Assembly (NCBI GenBank): GCA_934532985.1
Contig: CAKTAV010000008.1
Span: forward strand, 1-64,000
Source of the DNA: an uncultured Butyricicoccus sp.
GTDB lineage: Bacteria; Bacillota; Clostridia; Oscillospirales; Butyricicoccaceae
Length of the DNA stretch: 64,000 nt
Direction: 5' to 3'
A program made the translations under genes and the position numbers. Positions 1 through 8,014 of this stretch are shown here, in pieces. The notes beneath the pieces are model-generated. The model was not told the DNA's origin. It saw only the letters and a program-made list of their open reading frames with translations, and searched no databases. The first letter of the stretch is position 1, and every line of letters begins with the position of its first letter.

Positions 1-36
1 GTTACATCCGAACCGTGTATCACATGGTAAGCCATA

Positions 37-81
37 CTCCTAAGCGGAACGTAGTGAGTTCGAGTCTCGCCGGGGGTACCA
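37..81 (+). pseudogene. 3' half of a tRNA-Arg(CCT) gene, probable att scar
   Basis: From 37 the sequence reads as the anticodon loop of a CCT-anticodon tRNA (37-43), the 3' anticodon strand, a variable loop, a T arm (stem 54-58/66-70 with TTCGAGT loop 59-65), a 3' acceptor strand (71-77) and encoded A-CCA (78-81). Bases 32-36 cannot pair with 44-48, and no D arm or matching 5' acceptor strand exists in 1-36. Such a break at the anticodon loop is the usual mark of tyrosine-integrase insertion into a tRNA gene, so position 37 is probably the boundary of an element lying to the left. Confidence 0.7.
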
Positions 82-84
82 GAT

Positions 85-116
85 AAAGCCGAAGCAGCTG
101 CTTCGGCTTTGTTTTT
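85..116 (+). terminator. Intrinsic terminator of the tRNA remnant
   Basis: A perfect palindrome (85-110, arms AAAGCCGAAGCAG/CTGCTTCGGCTTT) is followed by a T-rich run. It lies directly after the tRNA 3' end and is probably the native tRNA terminator left on the chromosomal side. Confidence 0.75.
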
Positions 117-235
117 ACATTATCACTCATTTTGCTTTTTTGTGATAGATGAAATGAGCGATGGATTGTTTTTACACCACAGTTGTGTATACCAAGAATG
201 GTGCTCGCAACAACAAACCATGTAAGGAGGTTCCT

Positions 236-586
236 ATGAAACTTGTCCACATCACGATTCAAACCAATCATTTTGACGAAGAACTGTATTTTTATCAGAC
301 ATATGTCGGGATGAAAATACAATCCGATCTGCGTCCAGCGGGAAAGCCAATTGTCTTTCTCGCAGACCCAGCGAGCGAGACACAGTTGGAGTTAATTGAA
401 AATCCTGATGCCGACAATTCCGGCAATGAGCATCTCTCCATCGGTTTTCATGCCAATTCCTTAGACTCCCTGCACACGTCGTTCGAGCAAGACGGCTTTG
501 CTCCCTCTCCGATGACCTCCCCGATGCCGCAGGTTCAGTTTTTCTTTGTCAAAGACCCCGCCGGTGTCAACGTACAATTTATATAA
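236..586 (+). CDS. VOC (glyoxalase/bleomycin resistance) superfamily protein
   Basis: This 116-aa protein starts at the ATG preceded by a strong TAAGGAGG (223-230); a longer open frame upstream has no ribosome binding site. It is one VOC-fold unit: an N-terminal VHITIQTNHFDEELYFYQTYVGM beta-alpha motif and a C-terminal VQFFFVKDPAGVNVQFI strand pair, as in glyoxalase-like domains. Members bind a metal and small substrates or drugs, but the substrate cannot be told from sequence. It is monocistronic, ending at a strong hairpin. Confidence 0.8.
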   Translation: MKLVHITIQTNHFDEELYFYQTYVGMKIQSDLRPAGKPIVFLADPASETQLELIENPDADNSGNEHLSIGFHANSLDSLHTSFEQDGFAPSPMTSPMPQVQFFFVKDPAGVNVQFI

Positions 587-601
587 CCCAATCAATTTGC
601 T

Positions 602-636
602 CGCCGCTTGATGGTTCTCCCATCAGGCGGCGTTTT
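602..636 (+). terminator. Intrinsic terminator after the VOC gene
   Basis: Arms CGCCGCTTGATGG (602-614) and CCATCAGGCGGCG (620-632) pair over 13 bp with one wobble, followed by TTTT. It may also serve the convergent gene. Confidence 0.8.
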
Positions 637-783
637 CACTATGCTTCATTTCTCTAAAAACTGCACTGGTTTTCTTGGCATGATACAGCACACCGCTTTG
701 TCGGCATACCAATGGAAAAATCTCCATAGGATTTTCCCATGGAGAATTCCAATGCGTTCTTATTGTTGCAAGCTCTTTTTTGT

Positions 784-1368
784 TTATACCTTTTGATGAA
801 ACAACCCGTCCTGCGTACAATACCACAGCAAAATTCCATGCCGAAAGGCTGGCATACGGGTTTCGACACCCCATTCCGGATACTGCTTTTTGACAATAAA
901 GGTATCCTGTGTGGCAAAGGCGATAAATGAAATATAGTGCTCCCGATGCATCGGATGCTTTGCCGTAATATACCATTCACCATCACTATTTTCTACCTTT
1001 AGCTGATGTGCCTGATCTGTCTCCTGCATCGTCAGCGGATGCAGTTTCTTTCCGCAGCAGCTCACTGCCGCTTCATCCAGTGAAAACAATACATTACCGC
1101 ATTCCGGGCAGCAATATACGTTCATTTTTTTCATATCTCCACGTGTCATATCATTTTCCTCCAATTCTCCGCGCAGCAGCGCTTCCATATCCACGCCCAA
1201 GGCCTGCGACAGCAGCGGAAGCAGCGAAACATCCGGTGCACCGACACCTCGTTCCCATTTCGATACCGCTTTATCACTGACACCGAGCTGCTTTGCCAGC
1301 ACAAGCTGCGTCATCTTGTGCTTTAACCGCAGGCTGCGGATCAGGCTGCCTGTCTTTTGCTGATTCAT
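784..1368 (-). CDS. XRE-family regulator with desulfoferrodoxin-like C-terminal domain
   Basis: A 194-aa protein. Residues about 5-60 form a Cro/CI helix-turn-helix (TQLVLAKQLGVSDKAVSKWERG). A short acidic linker follows, then a zinc-ribbon-like CCPECG...CCGKKL segment and a beta-rich tail (HPMHREHYISFIAF...YPEWGVETRMP) that resembles the desulfoferrodoxin-like domain often fused to such regulators in Clostridia. The ATG at 1368 has AGGAGG eight bases upstream; a GTG nine bases earlier is less well placed. No operon partner. The ligand is unknown; a redox or metal signal is possible. Confidence 0.85.
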   Translation of the reverse strand: MNQQKTGSLIRSLRLKHKMTQLVLAKQLGVSDKAVSKWERGVGAPDVSLLPLLSQALGVDMEALLRGELEENDMTRGDMKKMNVYCCPECGNVLFSLDEAAVSCCGKKLHPLTMQETDQAHQLKVENSDGEWYITAKHPMHREHYISFIAFATQDTFIVKKQYPEWGVETRMPAFRHGILLWYCTQDGLFHQKV

Positions 1369-1937
1369 TTTCGCCACCTCCTATATTGATATTGTATCGT
1401 TCGGGAGAAAAAATTACAATCAACGCTCCGTTGAGTGGTGTTTTTTTCACGCTCCCCAGTTTCAAAAGCGAGTATTATGATATAATTTCATCTATATGGT
1501 TTTTCCAATACTATCATCGAATTTTATCCTATTTCTCCGCATTTATCAGGCATATATTGATATTTTCCTTAATTTCCAGAATAAAATACCTATATGTTAT
1601 TTCCCTCTATTACCATTTTATTCATCCTTTCCTATTGCAAAATGAACTGTATTGTAGTATTATATGTAATATGTAAGAATATCTATTCTGTCCAGATTAT
1701 TCCGGCACAATATGCTGCATTATGAACATTTTTGATACTTTTTGTATACACGTTGATATGATGTCGTTTTATCTTGCCCTATCAGACAGCCCGTAGATAT
1801 CTTCCCAGTGGGGTGCTGGACTTACATTTTTCAAAAATACTGCATTAAGTTTATTTTGATGCCGTGTTTTCCTTTTTCCGTACTATGGCATATGCCACTC
1901 CGTGCGGAGCGTACAAAACAAACACAGGAGGTTTGCA
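1369..1937. other. Intergenic region, promoter area of the 1938 gene
   Basis: About 570 AT-rich bases between divergent genes. I see no coding frame with a ribosome binding site and no RNA gene. Promoters for both neighbours must lie here, but no unambiguous -35/-10 pair stands out. Confidence 0.5.
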
Positions 1938-4900
1938 ATGAAAACAAAAAAGAGAGTTTTGTCTCTGTTGCTTAGCGGTGTTATGACCCTAAGTCTGCTT
2001 CCATCCGCAGCGTTTGCGGTGGAAGCAGCAGAGACGCAGGAACAGCCCGCCGTTGTCGTTGACGACACGCAGGCAAGCTCCGCAAACGACAGCGTCAGCG
2101 TAACGTCGGATGCGGATGACAGCGAAGCATCTACTCCCGAAGCTAGCAACACCAAGGAAATCGATATTACTTGGGCAAGAACCAGTGAAAAACGTTATTC
2201 CGAACGTGGTTTAGACGGTTTGATTGCTGGTGATAAGACAGATTATCAGAAAATTACCGGAAATACCGCTTCTTATTCATGGGACTGGAGCGATATTTCC
2301 CAGTTGAAGACCCCTATTACCGACGGTGACAAGATTTGGGACTACAACACTACTAACCAATATACAGATGCGAATCCCGAAAACAACGCTCTTGGTATAA
2401 AGCCCGTCGATGGTATCTTCGCCGCCACCTGGAACAATCGTGTTCATAAGAACGTTTCCATCGGCAACACCAACTATCAGCGCGGCGACTTTGATAACTA
2501 TGATGCCGATAATGAAAGCGGTCGTCAGAAGTCCTATACCGTTCGTAAGATCTCCGGTACTTTCCAGTGGCCTGCAGGTTATGACCTCTCGGATAATATC
2601 GAGCTCGTCTCGGTTAACGATGATAAGTACAGCAAAATCTACAACCACATTAATGAAAATGACGAATTAAAAGAAGCTTTCGGCGGCAAAAAAGTTCTTG
2701 CTATCAACGATGACGTCTATGCATTCATCTACAAGGAAGGTACAACGCTCACCGCAGACAACTACGACAGCTATATGGCGTTCTTCACCGGAACGGCTGG
2801 TCAAGGCGTTTGGTCAAACCCTTATAACGATGGCTACAATTGGGGAGGCATGTGGCAAGTTACAACACCTGCAACTTATAAGAATACCTATGCAGTACAG
2901 GCTTTTAAGGGTGTTTACCCCAATAGAGACAACACAACCACCACACCACGCACACCGATCGCCGATGGTACATCCGATGGTATATCTTATTTGAACCAGT
3001 CGGACGGCTGGTACTCCTTTATGGACGGCAACAGCCTGACTTCGGTTCTGGAAAACCAATATGGAAACAATAACGTATCTGCTGGTGACACGTTCCACAT
3101 CGACTTCTATTGCTTTGACACCGACAAGGTCGGCGGCATGGATAAGCTGAAGCTTCAGATTACCAAAAAAGAAAAAGAAGAGGTTAATGTCACGGTGCGT
3201 TATTGGCTGGACGACGTCGGAAATAGCACCTCCGATGACAACTATCTTGGTTCTACAATCATGACAAACCAGAAAGTTAACAGCCAAATCACACTGATAG
3301 ACGGAACAGACACCAATCAGTTAAACTATAAGAAAGCGGCAGCTACGACCAAGAATAACGGTTATCTCGTTAAGGACGGCGTGCAGCAGACTCCGCCTTT
3401 CACTGTTACCGAAAACGAGAATGATAATATTATTGATGTTGTATACAAGCCAACCACCAACGTAACCACTGCCACTTACACTTATGATTTTGGTGTCAAA
3501 AATAGCTACTCAAATCTTCTATCACGCTCAGGATTCTCAGCCCAAAAGTGGAACGTCTCCGTCCCTGATTCCCAAGCTACGTACGTCAAGTATAATTCGA
3601 ATACAGACACCATTACTTATACACCTCAAACCATACAACGTAGTGAATCTGTCCGTTTAAGTTTAGATGAAAAGGGCGGCTCTGATTTTCAAATTCTTGA
3701 TGTTCGTTTCTTGCCCGAAACCAACGTTCTCTATGAAGAGACCTTCATGACGAACTCTGGCGATTCCAATGTTTGGGCAACAGTTGGCAACAATGATTCC
3801 ACAACGGTTACGGATAACGGAGCTGGTTCTGTTTACGGCTATACCAAGGCCTATGACAAGGACAGCAACGGCACCTTCAGCAACGGCAGCGCCTACATGG
3901 CATCCCTGATGCTGCTCGGCGATGCAACGTCTGTCAGAACAGAAGCAGATAAAACCTTCACCTTTAGCGGTACCGGTTTCGATCTCATCTCTGAATGCGG
4001 CACAAACACCGGTATGTTAATCGTCGGCGTCAAGAATACCCAGACCAACGAAGTGGTAAAGGGCTATATTGTTGACACTTACTTCTCCGGCGACAACAAT
4101 GAGGAGACCGGTTCCATTATTTCCGGCGAAGGCATTCTCGCTTACCAGATCCCCGTTGTTCGCGCCATGGATTTGCCGCGCGGCAAGTATGAGGTCACCG
4201 TTCGCGGATATATTACCGAGTCCGCCGGCGCGATCGTCAACAAGGGTTTCGACAATATTGCACGCACAAAATCCGCACACACCTCCAAAAAGGATCTCGC
4301 AAAGGCCATCCTGCGCGACGCCGGTATGGAGGAATACTGTAAGAACGTCGAGCTTTCGTACATGGATGACAACAGCGTATTGAACGGCGGCACCGGTGCC
4401 GCTGTAAGCACGCCGAAAAGCAAGAATGCCATCGCACGCACGTCTGCTGCCAACCGGGACAATGCCGTTCAGGTCTATATTGACGGATTCCGCGTTTATC
4501 AGCCGCGTTCGGACGAATCTTCCTATGTCGATAGAGAAAAGGGTCTGAACTATCATTCGATTTATGATTATCTGACTGCAAATGAAGATCCCTACACAGA
4601 GACCGATATTGCAAACTCCGCTGTCTATGTAGAGACTGATGGCGATATCAACTCCGTCAATGGCAATCCTGCCACGATTGAAACCTACAAGGAAAAGGGT
4701 CCAGAAAACGAGGTATATCTGACTACCGATAATTTTGTCGGCTTTGCACTAGAGGATTACAACGGAACAGGCACTGTCATGGTCAGCGCTAAGTCCATCA
4801 ACGATGATGCAACCCTTTCCGCTATCAAAAACGGCCGCATCCAAGAGGTAAAGGATTTGGATGAATGCGGCACGGAGATGTACTATGACGTCACGAAGTA

Positions 4901-5402
4901 TGTTTTCAAGAGTGGCGACAAGTACTATCTGATTCTCGGCAACGGCGAAGACGATGAGAATAGTGTTCTCTCCATCAGCGGCATCAAGCTGCCGAAGGGC
5001 ACTACCTCAACCTCTTCCGCTGAAACTTCTAACGCCATTGCCAAGATGGTATCGCTTGCTTATCAAGAAGATACCACCTTTGCGCCGAAGTACTTTAAGG
5101 TACACGCGAAGAGCAAGGTAAAGGCGGGCAAGCGCACGACCATCAAGGCGACCGCTTCGACAACCGCCGATCACATCGCGATCTACACGAATTCCAAGTG
5201 CACCAAGCCGGTGAGCAGCAAGACCAAGGCGATCCAGCCGGACAACAAGAAAGCGGTTCGCAAGGGCACCGCAAAGCGGTATACCTTCCACGCGTCCGTG
5301 AAGATCGCCAAGCGGCAGAAGTACAACTATTATGTTGTCGCCTATGACAAGAACGGCAAGGCCAGCGATCCGGTGAAGGTTTCCATCACCGGCAAGCGGT
5401 AA
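1938..5402 (+). CDS. Large secreted surface protein of unknown function
   Basis: A 1154-aa protein with a clear signal peptide (MKTKKRVLSLLL...PSAAFA, cut near residue 28) and an acidic Ala/Ser/Asp-rich linker. The body is polar and Asn/Asp/Tyr-rich. Around residues 420-530 a segment with VNVTVRYWLDD...GYLVKDGVQQTPPFTV resembles MucBP-like adhesin modules. The last 100 residues are Lys-rich and look like an Ig/Fn3-type beta-sandwich (YFKVHAKSKVKAGKRTTIKA...YYVVAYDKNGKASDPVKV). No LPXTG motif is seen. The ATG at 1938 has AGGAGG seven bases upstream. The RiPP precursor starts 29 bases after its stop, so they are probably cotranscribed. Function unknown. Confidence 0.8.
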   Translation: MKTKKRVLSLLLSGVMTLSLLPSAAFAVEAAETQEQPAVVVDDTQASSANDSVSVTSDADDSEASTPEASNTKEIDITWARTSEKRYSERGLDGLIAGDKTDYQKITGNTASYSWDWSDISQLKTPITDGDKIWDYNTTNQYTDANPENNALGIKPVDGIFAATWNNRVHKNVSIGNTNYQRGDFDNYDADNESGRQKSYTVRKISGTFQWPAGYDLSDNIELVSVNDDKYSKIYNHINENDELKEAFGGKKVLAINDDVYAFIYKEGTTLTADNYDSYMAFFTGTAGQGVWSNPYNDGYNWGGMWQVTTPATYKNTYAVQAFKGVYPNRDNTTTTPRTPIADGTSDGISYLNQSDGWYSFMDGNSLTSVLENQYGNNNVSAGDTFHIDFYCFDTDKVGGMDKLKLQITKKEKEEVNVTVRYWLDDVGNSTSDDNYLGSTIMTNQKVNSQITLIDGTDTNQLNYKKAAATTKNNGYLVKDGVQQTPPFTVTENENDNIIDVVYKPTTNVTTATYTYDFGVKNSYSNLLSRSGFSAQKWNVSVPDSQATYVKYNSNTDTITYTPQTIQRSESVRLSLDEKGGSDFQILDVRFLPETNVLYEETFMTNSGDSNVWATVGNNDSTTVTDNGAGSVYGYTKAYDKDSNGTFSNGSAYMASLMLLGDATSVRTEADKTFTFSGTGFDLISECGTNTGMLIVGVKNTQTNEVVKGYIVDTYFSGDNNEETGSIISGEGILAYQIPVVRAMDLPRGKYEVTVRGYITESAGAIVNKGFDNIARTKSAHTSKKDLAKAILRDAGMEEYCKNVELSYMDDNSVLNGGTGAAVSTPKSKNAIARTSAANRDNAVQVYIDGFRVYQPRSDESSYVDREKGLNYHSIYDYLTANEDPYTETDIANSAVYVETDGDINSVNGNPATIETYKEKGPENEVYLTTDNFVGFALEDYNGTGTVMVSAKSINDDATLSAIKNGRIQEVKDLDECGTEMYYDVTKYVFKSGDKYYLILGNGEDDENSVLSISGIKLPKGTTSTSSAETSNAIAKMVSLAYQEDTTFAPKYFKVHAKSKVKAGKRTTIKATASTTADHIAIYTNSKCTKPVSSKTKAIQPDNKKAVRKGTAKRYTFHASVKIAKRQKYNYYVVAYDKNGKASDPVKVSITGKR

Positions 5403-5431
5403 GCCGACAGAAATGAGGTGTTTTCATTCGC

Positions 5432-5659
5432 ATGAAACAGAAATATGTAAAACCGGAAGTAGAGTTGATTGAATTCGAGCTAACCGAAGCAATTGCAGCC
5501 AACTGCTCAACGACGGTGTATAATCACGGGCAGGGCTGTAGCTTAAAGGACGAATTCGATATATGGGGTCCGAATGCATTCACAGCAGATAATAGCTGTG
5601 GAACAGTAATTGACGGCTATTGCTACTATACCTCGGCGAATATCATTTTCGGTTCCTAA
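5432..5659 (+). CDS. Putative RiPP precursor peptide, 75 aa, four cysteines
   Basis: The N-terminal half (MKQKYVKPEVELIEFELTEA) looks like a leader, with the KxYxKPxxExxEFE pattern I associate with clostridial precursors beside radical SAM/PqqD genes. The C-terminal part holds Cys25, Cys36, Cys56 and Cys64, many Gly/Asn/Thr/Tyr residues, and ends in Phe-Gly-Ser. There is no signal peptide. GAGGTG lies 11 bases before the ATG. Directly downstream come a terminator, then kinase, radical SAM and PqqD-like genes. Assignment as precursor rests on size, position and composition; the modification is unknown. Confidence 0.7.
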   Translation: MKQKYVKPEVELIEFELTEAIAANCSTTVYNHGQGCSLKDEFDIWGPNAFTADNSCGTVIDGYCYYTSANIIFGS

Positions 5660-5671
5660 TCCGTGTTACGA

Positions 5672-5705
5672 AACGCGCCTGCGATTTTTGCGCAGGCGCG
5701 TTTTT
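5672..5705 (+). terminator. Hairpin terminator between precursor and maturation genes
   Basis: AACGCGCCTGCG (5672-5683) pairs perfectly with CGCAGGCGCGTT (5691-5702), followed by T residues. Its place directly after the precursor stop suggests partial termination, giving more precursor mRNA than enzyme mRNA. Confidence 0.8.
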
Positions 5706-5726
5706 CAAAAAAAAAGGACATCACAC

Positions 5727-6584
5727 ATGTATCGTTACTCCTATCAATTTGTCCACCGCACTATCACAATTCGATCCGAAATCCCACTAGCAGAGGATGC
5801 TTACAGTCGTTTGTTCCGCAGCGAATTTCTGCCTACCACCAATCTTTGCGTTCATGTACTGTACTGTGCAGAGGTTCCGGCATGCCCCGGCGTGGTCATT
5901 TACCAAGAGAAAAACTTTCGCTTTTTACAGGATCAGGATACCTACTTTCTACAGGCACGCGGCGGCGTGGATAATCAGCCGGTTGCCCGTGCGCAGTTCC
6001 GTGCCAGTTCCAGTGATGTTATCGTACATCTTCAAACGAATTTTTTTCCACATCATACAGACATGCAGCAGCTCTGGCGTATCATTAATCTCCCCTTTCA
6101 GCTGCTTCAGCGCGGTGTGCTCACGCTGCATTCCTCTTCGGTTCGCACCGACAAAGGTGTTATTCTATTTTGCGGGCGCTCCGGCATCGGCAAGTCCACG
6201 CAGGCGGCTCTCTGGAGAGAATACCAAGACGCGATGACGCTCAACGGCGATCGCAATGCCATTGCGTTCGACCGCGGCGTGCCGTTTGCTTACGGTCTTC
6301 CGTTTTGCGGCACAAGCGGGATTTGTTATCGTTTTGCCGAACCAATTCGCGCCATTGTCGCCTTACAGCAGGCCGAAGAAAATCATATCGTTCGTCTGAC
6401 CGGCTCGCAGGCGCTGTTGACCATCGCCAACAACACCATTGGTTTGTATTACAAGGAGCGTTCCACCGCGACAACCAATCTGCTCGTGCAGGCGGCGTCT
6501 CATATACCTGTCTATCGCCTCGCCTGTACGCCGGATGCTCGCGCGGTCGATCTGCTGAAATCGGCACTGGAAGGAGAAGCATGA
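5727..6584 (+). CDS. HprK-related kinase of a peptide-maturation cluster
   Basis: A 285-aa protein with a P-loop at residues 150-158 (GRSGIGKST) and a following NGDRN motif near Asp175, the layout of HPr kinase/phosphorylase-related kinases. The N-terminal 130 residues are unlike the HPr kinase N-terminal domain. True HprK phosphorylates HPr; relatives beside PqqD-like proteins belong to peptide systems, and one lasso-peptide kinase (paeninodin cluster) phosphorylates the C-terminal serine of its precursor. The nearby precursor also ends in Ser. The ATG at 5727 has AAGGA eight bases upstream. The stop overlaps the radical SAM start (ATGA). Confidence 0.75.
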   Translation: MYRYSYQFVHRTITIRSEIPLAEDAYSRLFRSEFLPTTNLCVHVLYCAEVPACPGVVIYQEKNFRFLQDQDTYFLQARGGVDNQPVARAQFRASSSDVIVHLQTNFFPHHTDMQQLWRIINLPFQLLQRGVLTLHSSSVRTDKGVILFCGRSGIGKSTQAALWREYQDAMTLNGDRNAIAFDRGVPFAYGLPFCGTSGICYRFAEPIRAIVALQQAEENHIVRLTGSQALLTIANNTIGLYYKERSTATTNLLVQAASHIPVYRLACTPDARAVDLLKSALEGEA

Positions 6585-7699
6585 AATACATCGAATATAT
6601 CAATCGCCTATTTTATAAAAGCGGAAAACAGGGCATTCCGCTCTCCGGAACGTTCGAGCTGACCTCCCGCTGCAACCTGCGCTGTCGGATGTGCTACATT
6701 CATCGGCAGGAAAACGATGCCGCAGTGCAGCAGCGCGAGCTTTCCGCCGACCAATGGCTCTCTCTGGCACAGGATGCCAAGCAGCGCGGCATGCTGCTGC
6801 TTTTGCTGACCGGCGGCGAGCCGTTTCTGCGTCCGGATTTTGAGCAAATTTATCGCGGATGCCACAGCATGGGATTGGTGGTATCCATCAACTCCAATGG
6901 AACTATGATCGACAGCGGCGTAGTCGACTTACTAACCCGAGTGCCGCCGCAGCGCGTCAACATCACACTCTACGGCGCGTCGGAGGACACCTATGCACGG
7001 CTATGTCTCAATGCCGCCGCGTATCACAGTGCCTATCGCGCGGTCGAAGCGCTGACCGCCGCCGGTATCCCTGTCAAACTGAATTACAGCGTCACGCCGT
7101 ATAATATCGACGATCTCCCGGCGGTCTCTGCCTATGCCGCCGAGCGTGGGCTTCCCCTTCAGGCGGCGACCTACATGTTTCCGCCGGTTCGCGCCGCAGA
7201 GCTTTCCGACTGTAATCCGGAAACACTGCTTTCCCCCGAGCAGTCTGCACAGGCGCGCTGGGAGCACGAGCTTCACACGCTTCCGCATGATGTTCTATAT
7301 CGCCGCGCAGAAGCCATTGTCCACAACCGAGATATCGCACCGATCCCGACTGAATGCCAGGACATGCCCACCGAACAAATTCGCTGTCGAGCAGGGCTTG
7401 CCTCATTTTGGGTGACCTTCGACGGGCAGCTGCGTCCCTGCGGCATGATGCAAACGCCTTCGGTCTCCCTCGCGGAGCACTCCTTTTCCGACGCTTGGGA
7501 CGGTATCCGCGCCGCACGTCAGAACATTCTCATTCCCGCCGCCTGTACGGCCTGCCGGTATCAAACCATCTGTGAGGCTTGCCCCGCCGTCTGCTATGCA
7601 GAAAGCAGGAGCTTTACCCAAAAACCATCCTACCTATGCCGAAAAATGGACGCCTATGTCGCCCTCACCTCGGCTTGGTATATGGAAAACAACGCATGA
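6581..7699 (+). CDS. Radical SAM/SPASM peptide-modifying enzyme
   Basis: A 372-aa protein. Residues 26-38 carry LTSRCNLRCRMC: Cys31, Cys35 and Cys38 would hold the radical SAM [4Fe-4S] cluster. GGEPFLRPDF near residue 78 is the SAM-binding GGE motif. The C-terminal third (from IRCRAGLASFWVTFDGQLRPCG to CTACRYQTICEACPAVC and a last Cys in YLCRKM) is Cys-rich, as in SPASM/twitch domains that hold auxiliary clusters. Such enzymes install thioether, C-C or epimer changes in RiPPs. It overlaps the kinase gene by four bases and lies 21 bases before the PqqD-like gene. Confidence 0.9.
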   Translation: MKYIEYINRLFYKSGKQGIPLSGTFELTSRCNLRCRMCYIHRQENDAAVQQRELSADQWLSLAQDAKQRGMLLLLLTGGEPFLRPDFEQIYRGCHSMGLVVSINSNGTMIDSGVVDLLTRVPPQRVNITLYGASEDTYARLCLNAAAYHSAYRAVEALTAAGIPVKLNYSVTPYNIDDLPAVSAYAAERGLPLQAATYMFPPVRAAELSDCNPETLLSPEQSAQARWEHELHTLPHDVLYRRAEAIVHNRDIAPIPTECQDMPTEQIRCRAGLASFWVTFDGQLRPCGMMQTPSVSLAEHSFSDAWDGIRAARQNILIPAACTACRYQTICEACPAVCYAESRSFTQKPSYLCRKMDAYVALTSAWYMENNA

Positions 7700-7720
7700 T
7701 ACAGAAAGGAGGTGCTATAT

Positions 7721-7987
7721 ATGAAAACAAGCAAGCAGTTTGTTCTGCGTGAAATCGCTGGTGACACCCTATTAATCCCCATAGGTGAAACCAGCTCTGC
7801 TCCCCAGGGAATGATTTTGCTCAATGCCATTTCCCTTCTGATCTATCAGGGCATTGACGCCGGAAACGATCTCCATACGATTGTAGAGGATATTCTGCAT
7901 CGTTATGACGTAGAGAAAGAACAGGCTCTTTCCGATGCGAAAGAAGCCATCTCCCAAATGGAGAGTCTTGGAATCATTGAAAACTAA
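7721..7987 (+). CDS. PqqD-like peptide chaperone (RiPP recognition element)
   Basis: An 88-aa protein with the PqqD-fold pattern: N-terminal strands (FVLREIAGDTLLIPIGE), a helix around LNAISLLIYQGIDAG, then a helix-rich C-terminus (EDILHRYDVEKEQALSDAKEAISQMESLGII). PqqD-type domains bind the leader peptide and present it to the radical SAM enzyme. AAAGGAGG lies eight bases before the ATG at 7721. It is last of the maturation genes; the GH85 gene starts 27 bases later. Confidence 0.85.
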   Translation: MKTSKQFVLREIAGDTLLIPIGETSSAPQGMILLNAISLLIYQGIDAGNDLHTIVEDILHRYDVEKEQALSDAKEAISQMESLGIIEN

Positions 7988-8014
7988 ATATCGCTTTTCG
8001 GAAGGAAATGCAAC

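Noticed and set aside
1..81. Intact tRNA-Arg gene
   Set aside because: The anticodon stem cannot form and the D arm and 5' acceptor strand are missing.
20..322. Minus-strand 100-aa frame ending PPARLELTTFRLGV
   Set aside because: The peptide is the well-known antisense translation of a tRNA 3' half.
5432..7987. Lasso peptide or lanthipeptide cluster
   Set aside because: No asparagine-synthetase-like cyclase, transglutaminase-like protease, LanM/LanB/LanC or dedicated ABC exporter is present.
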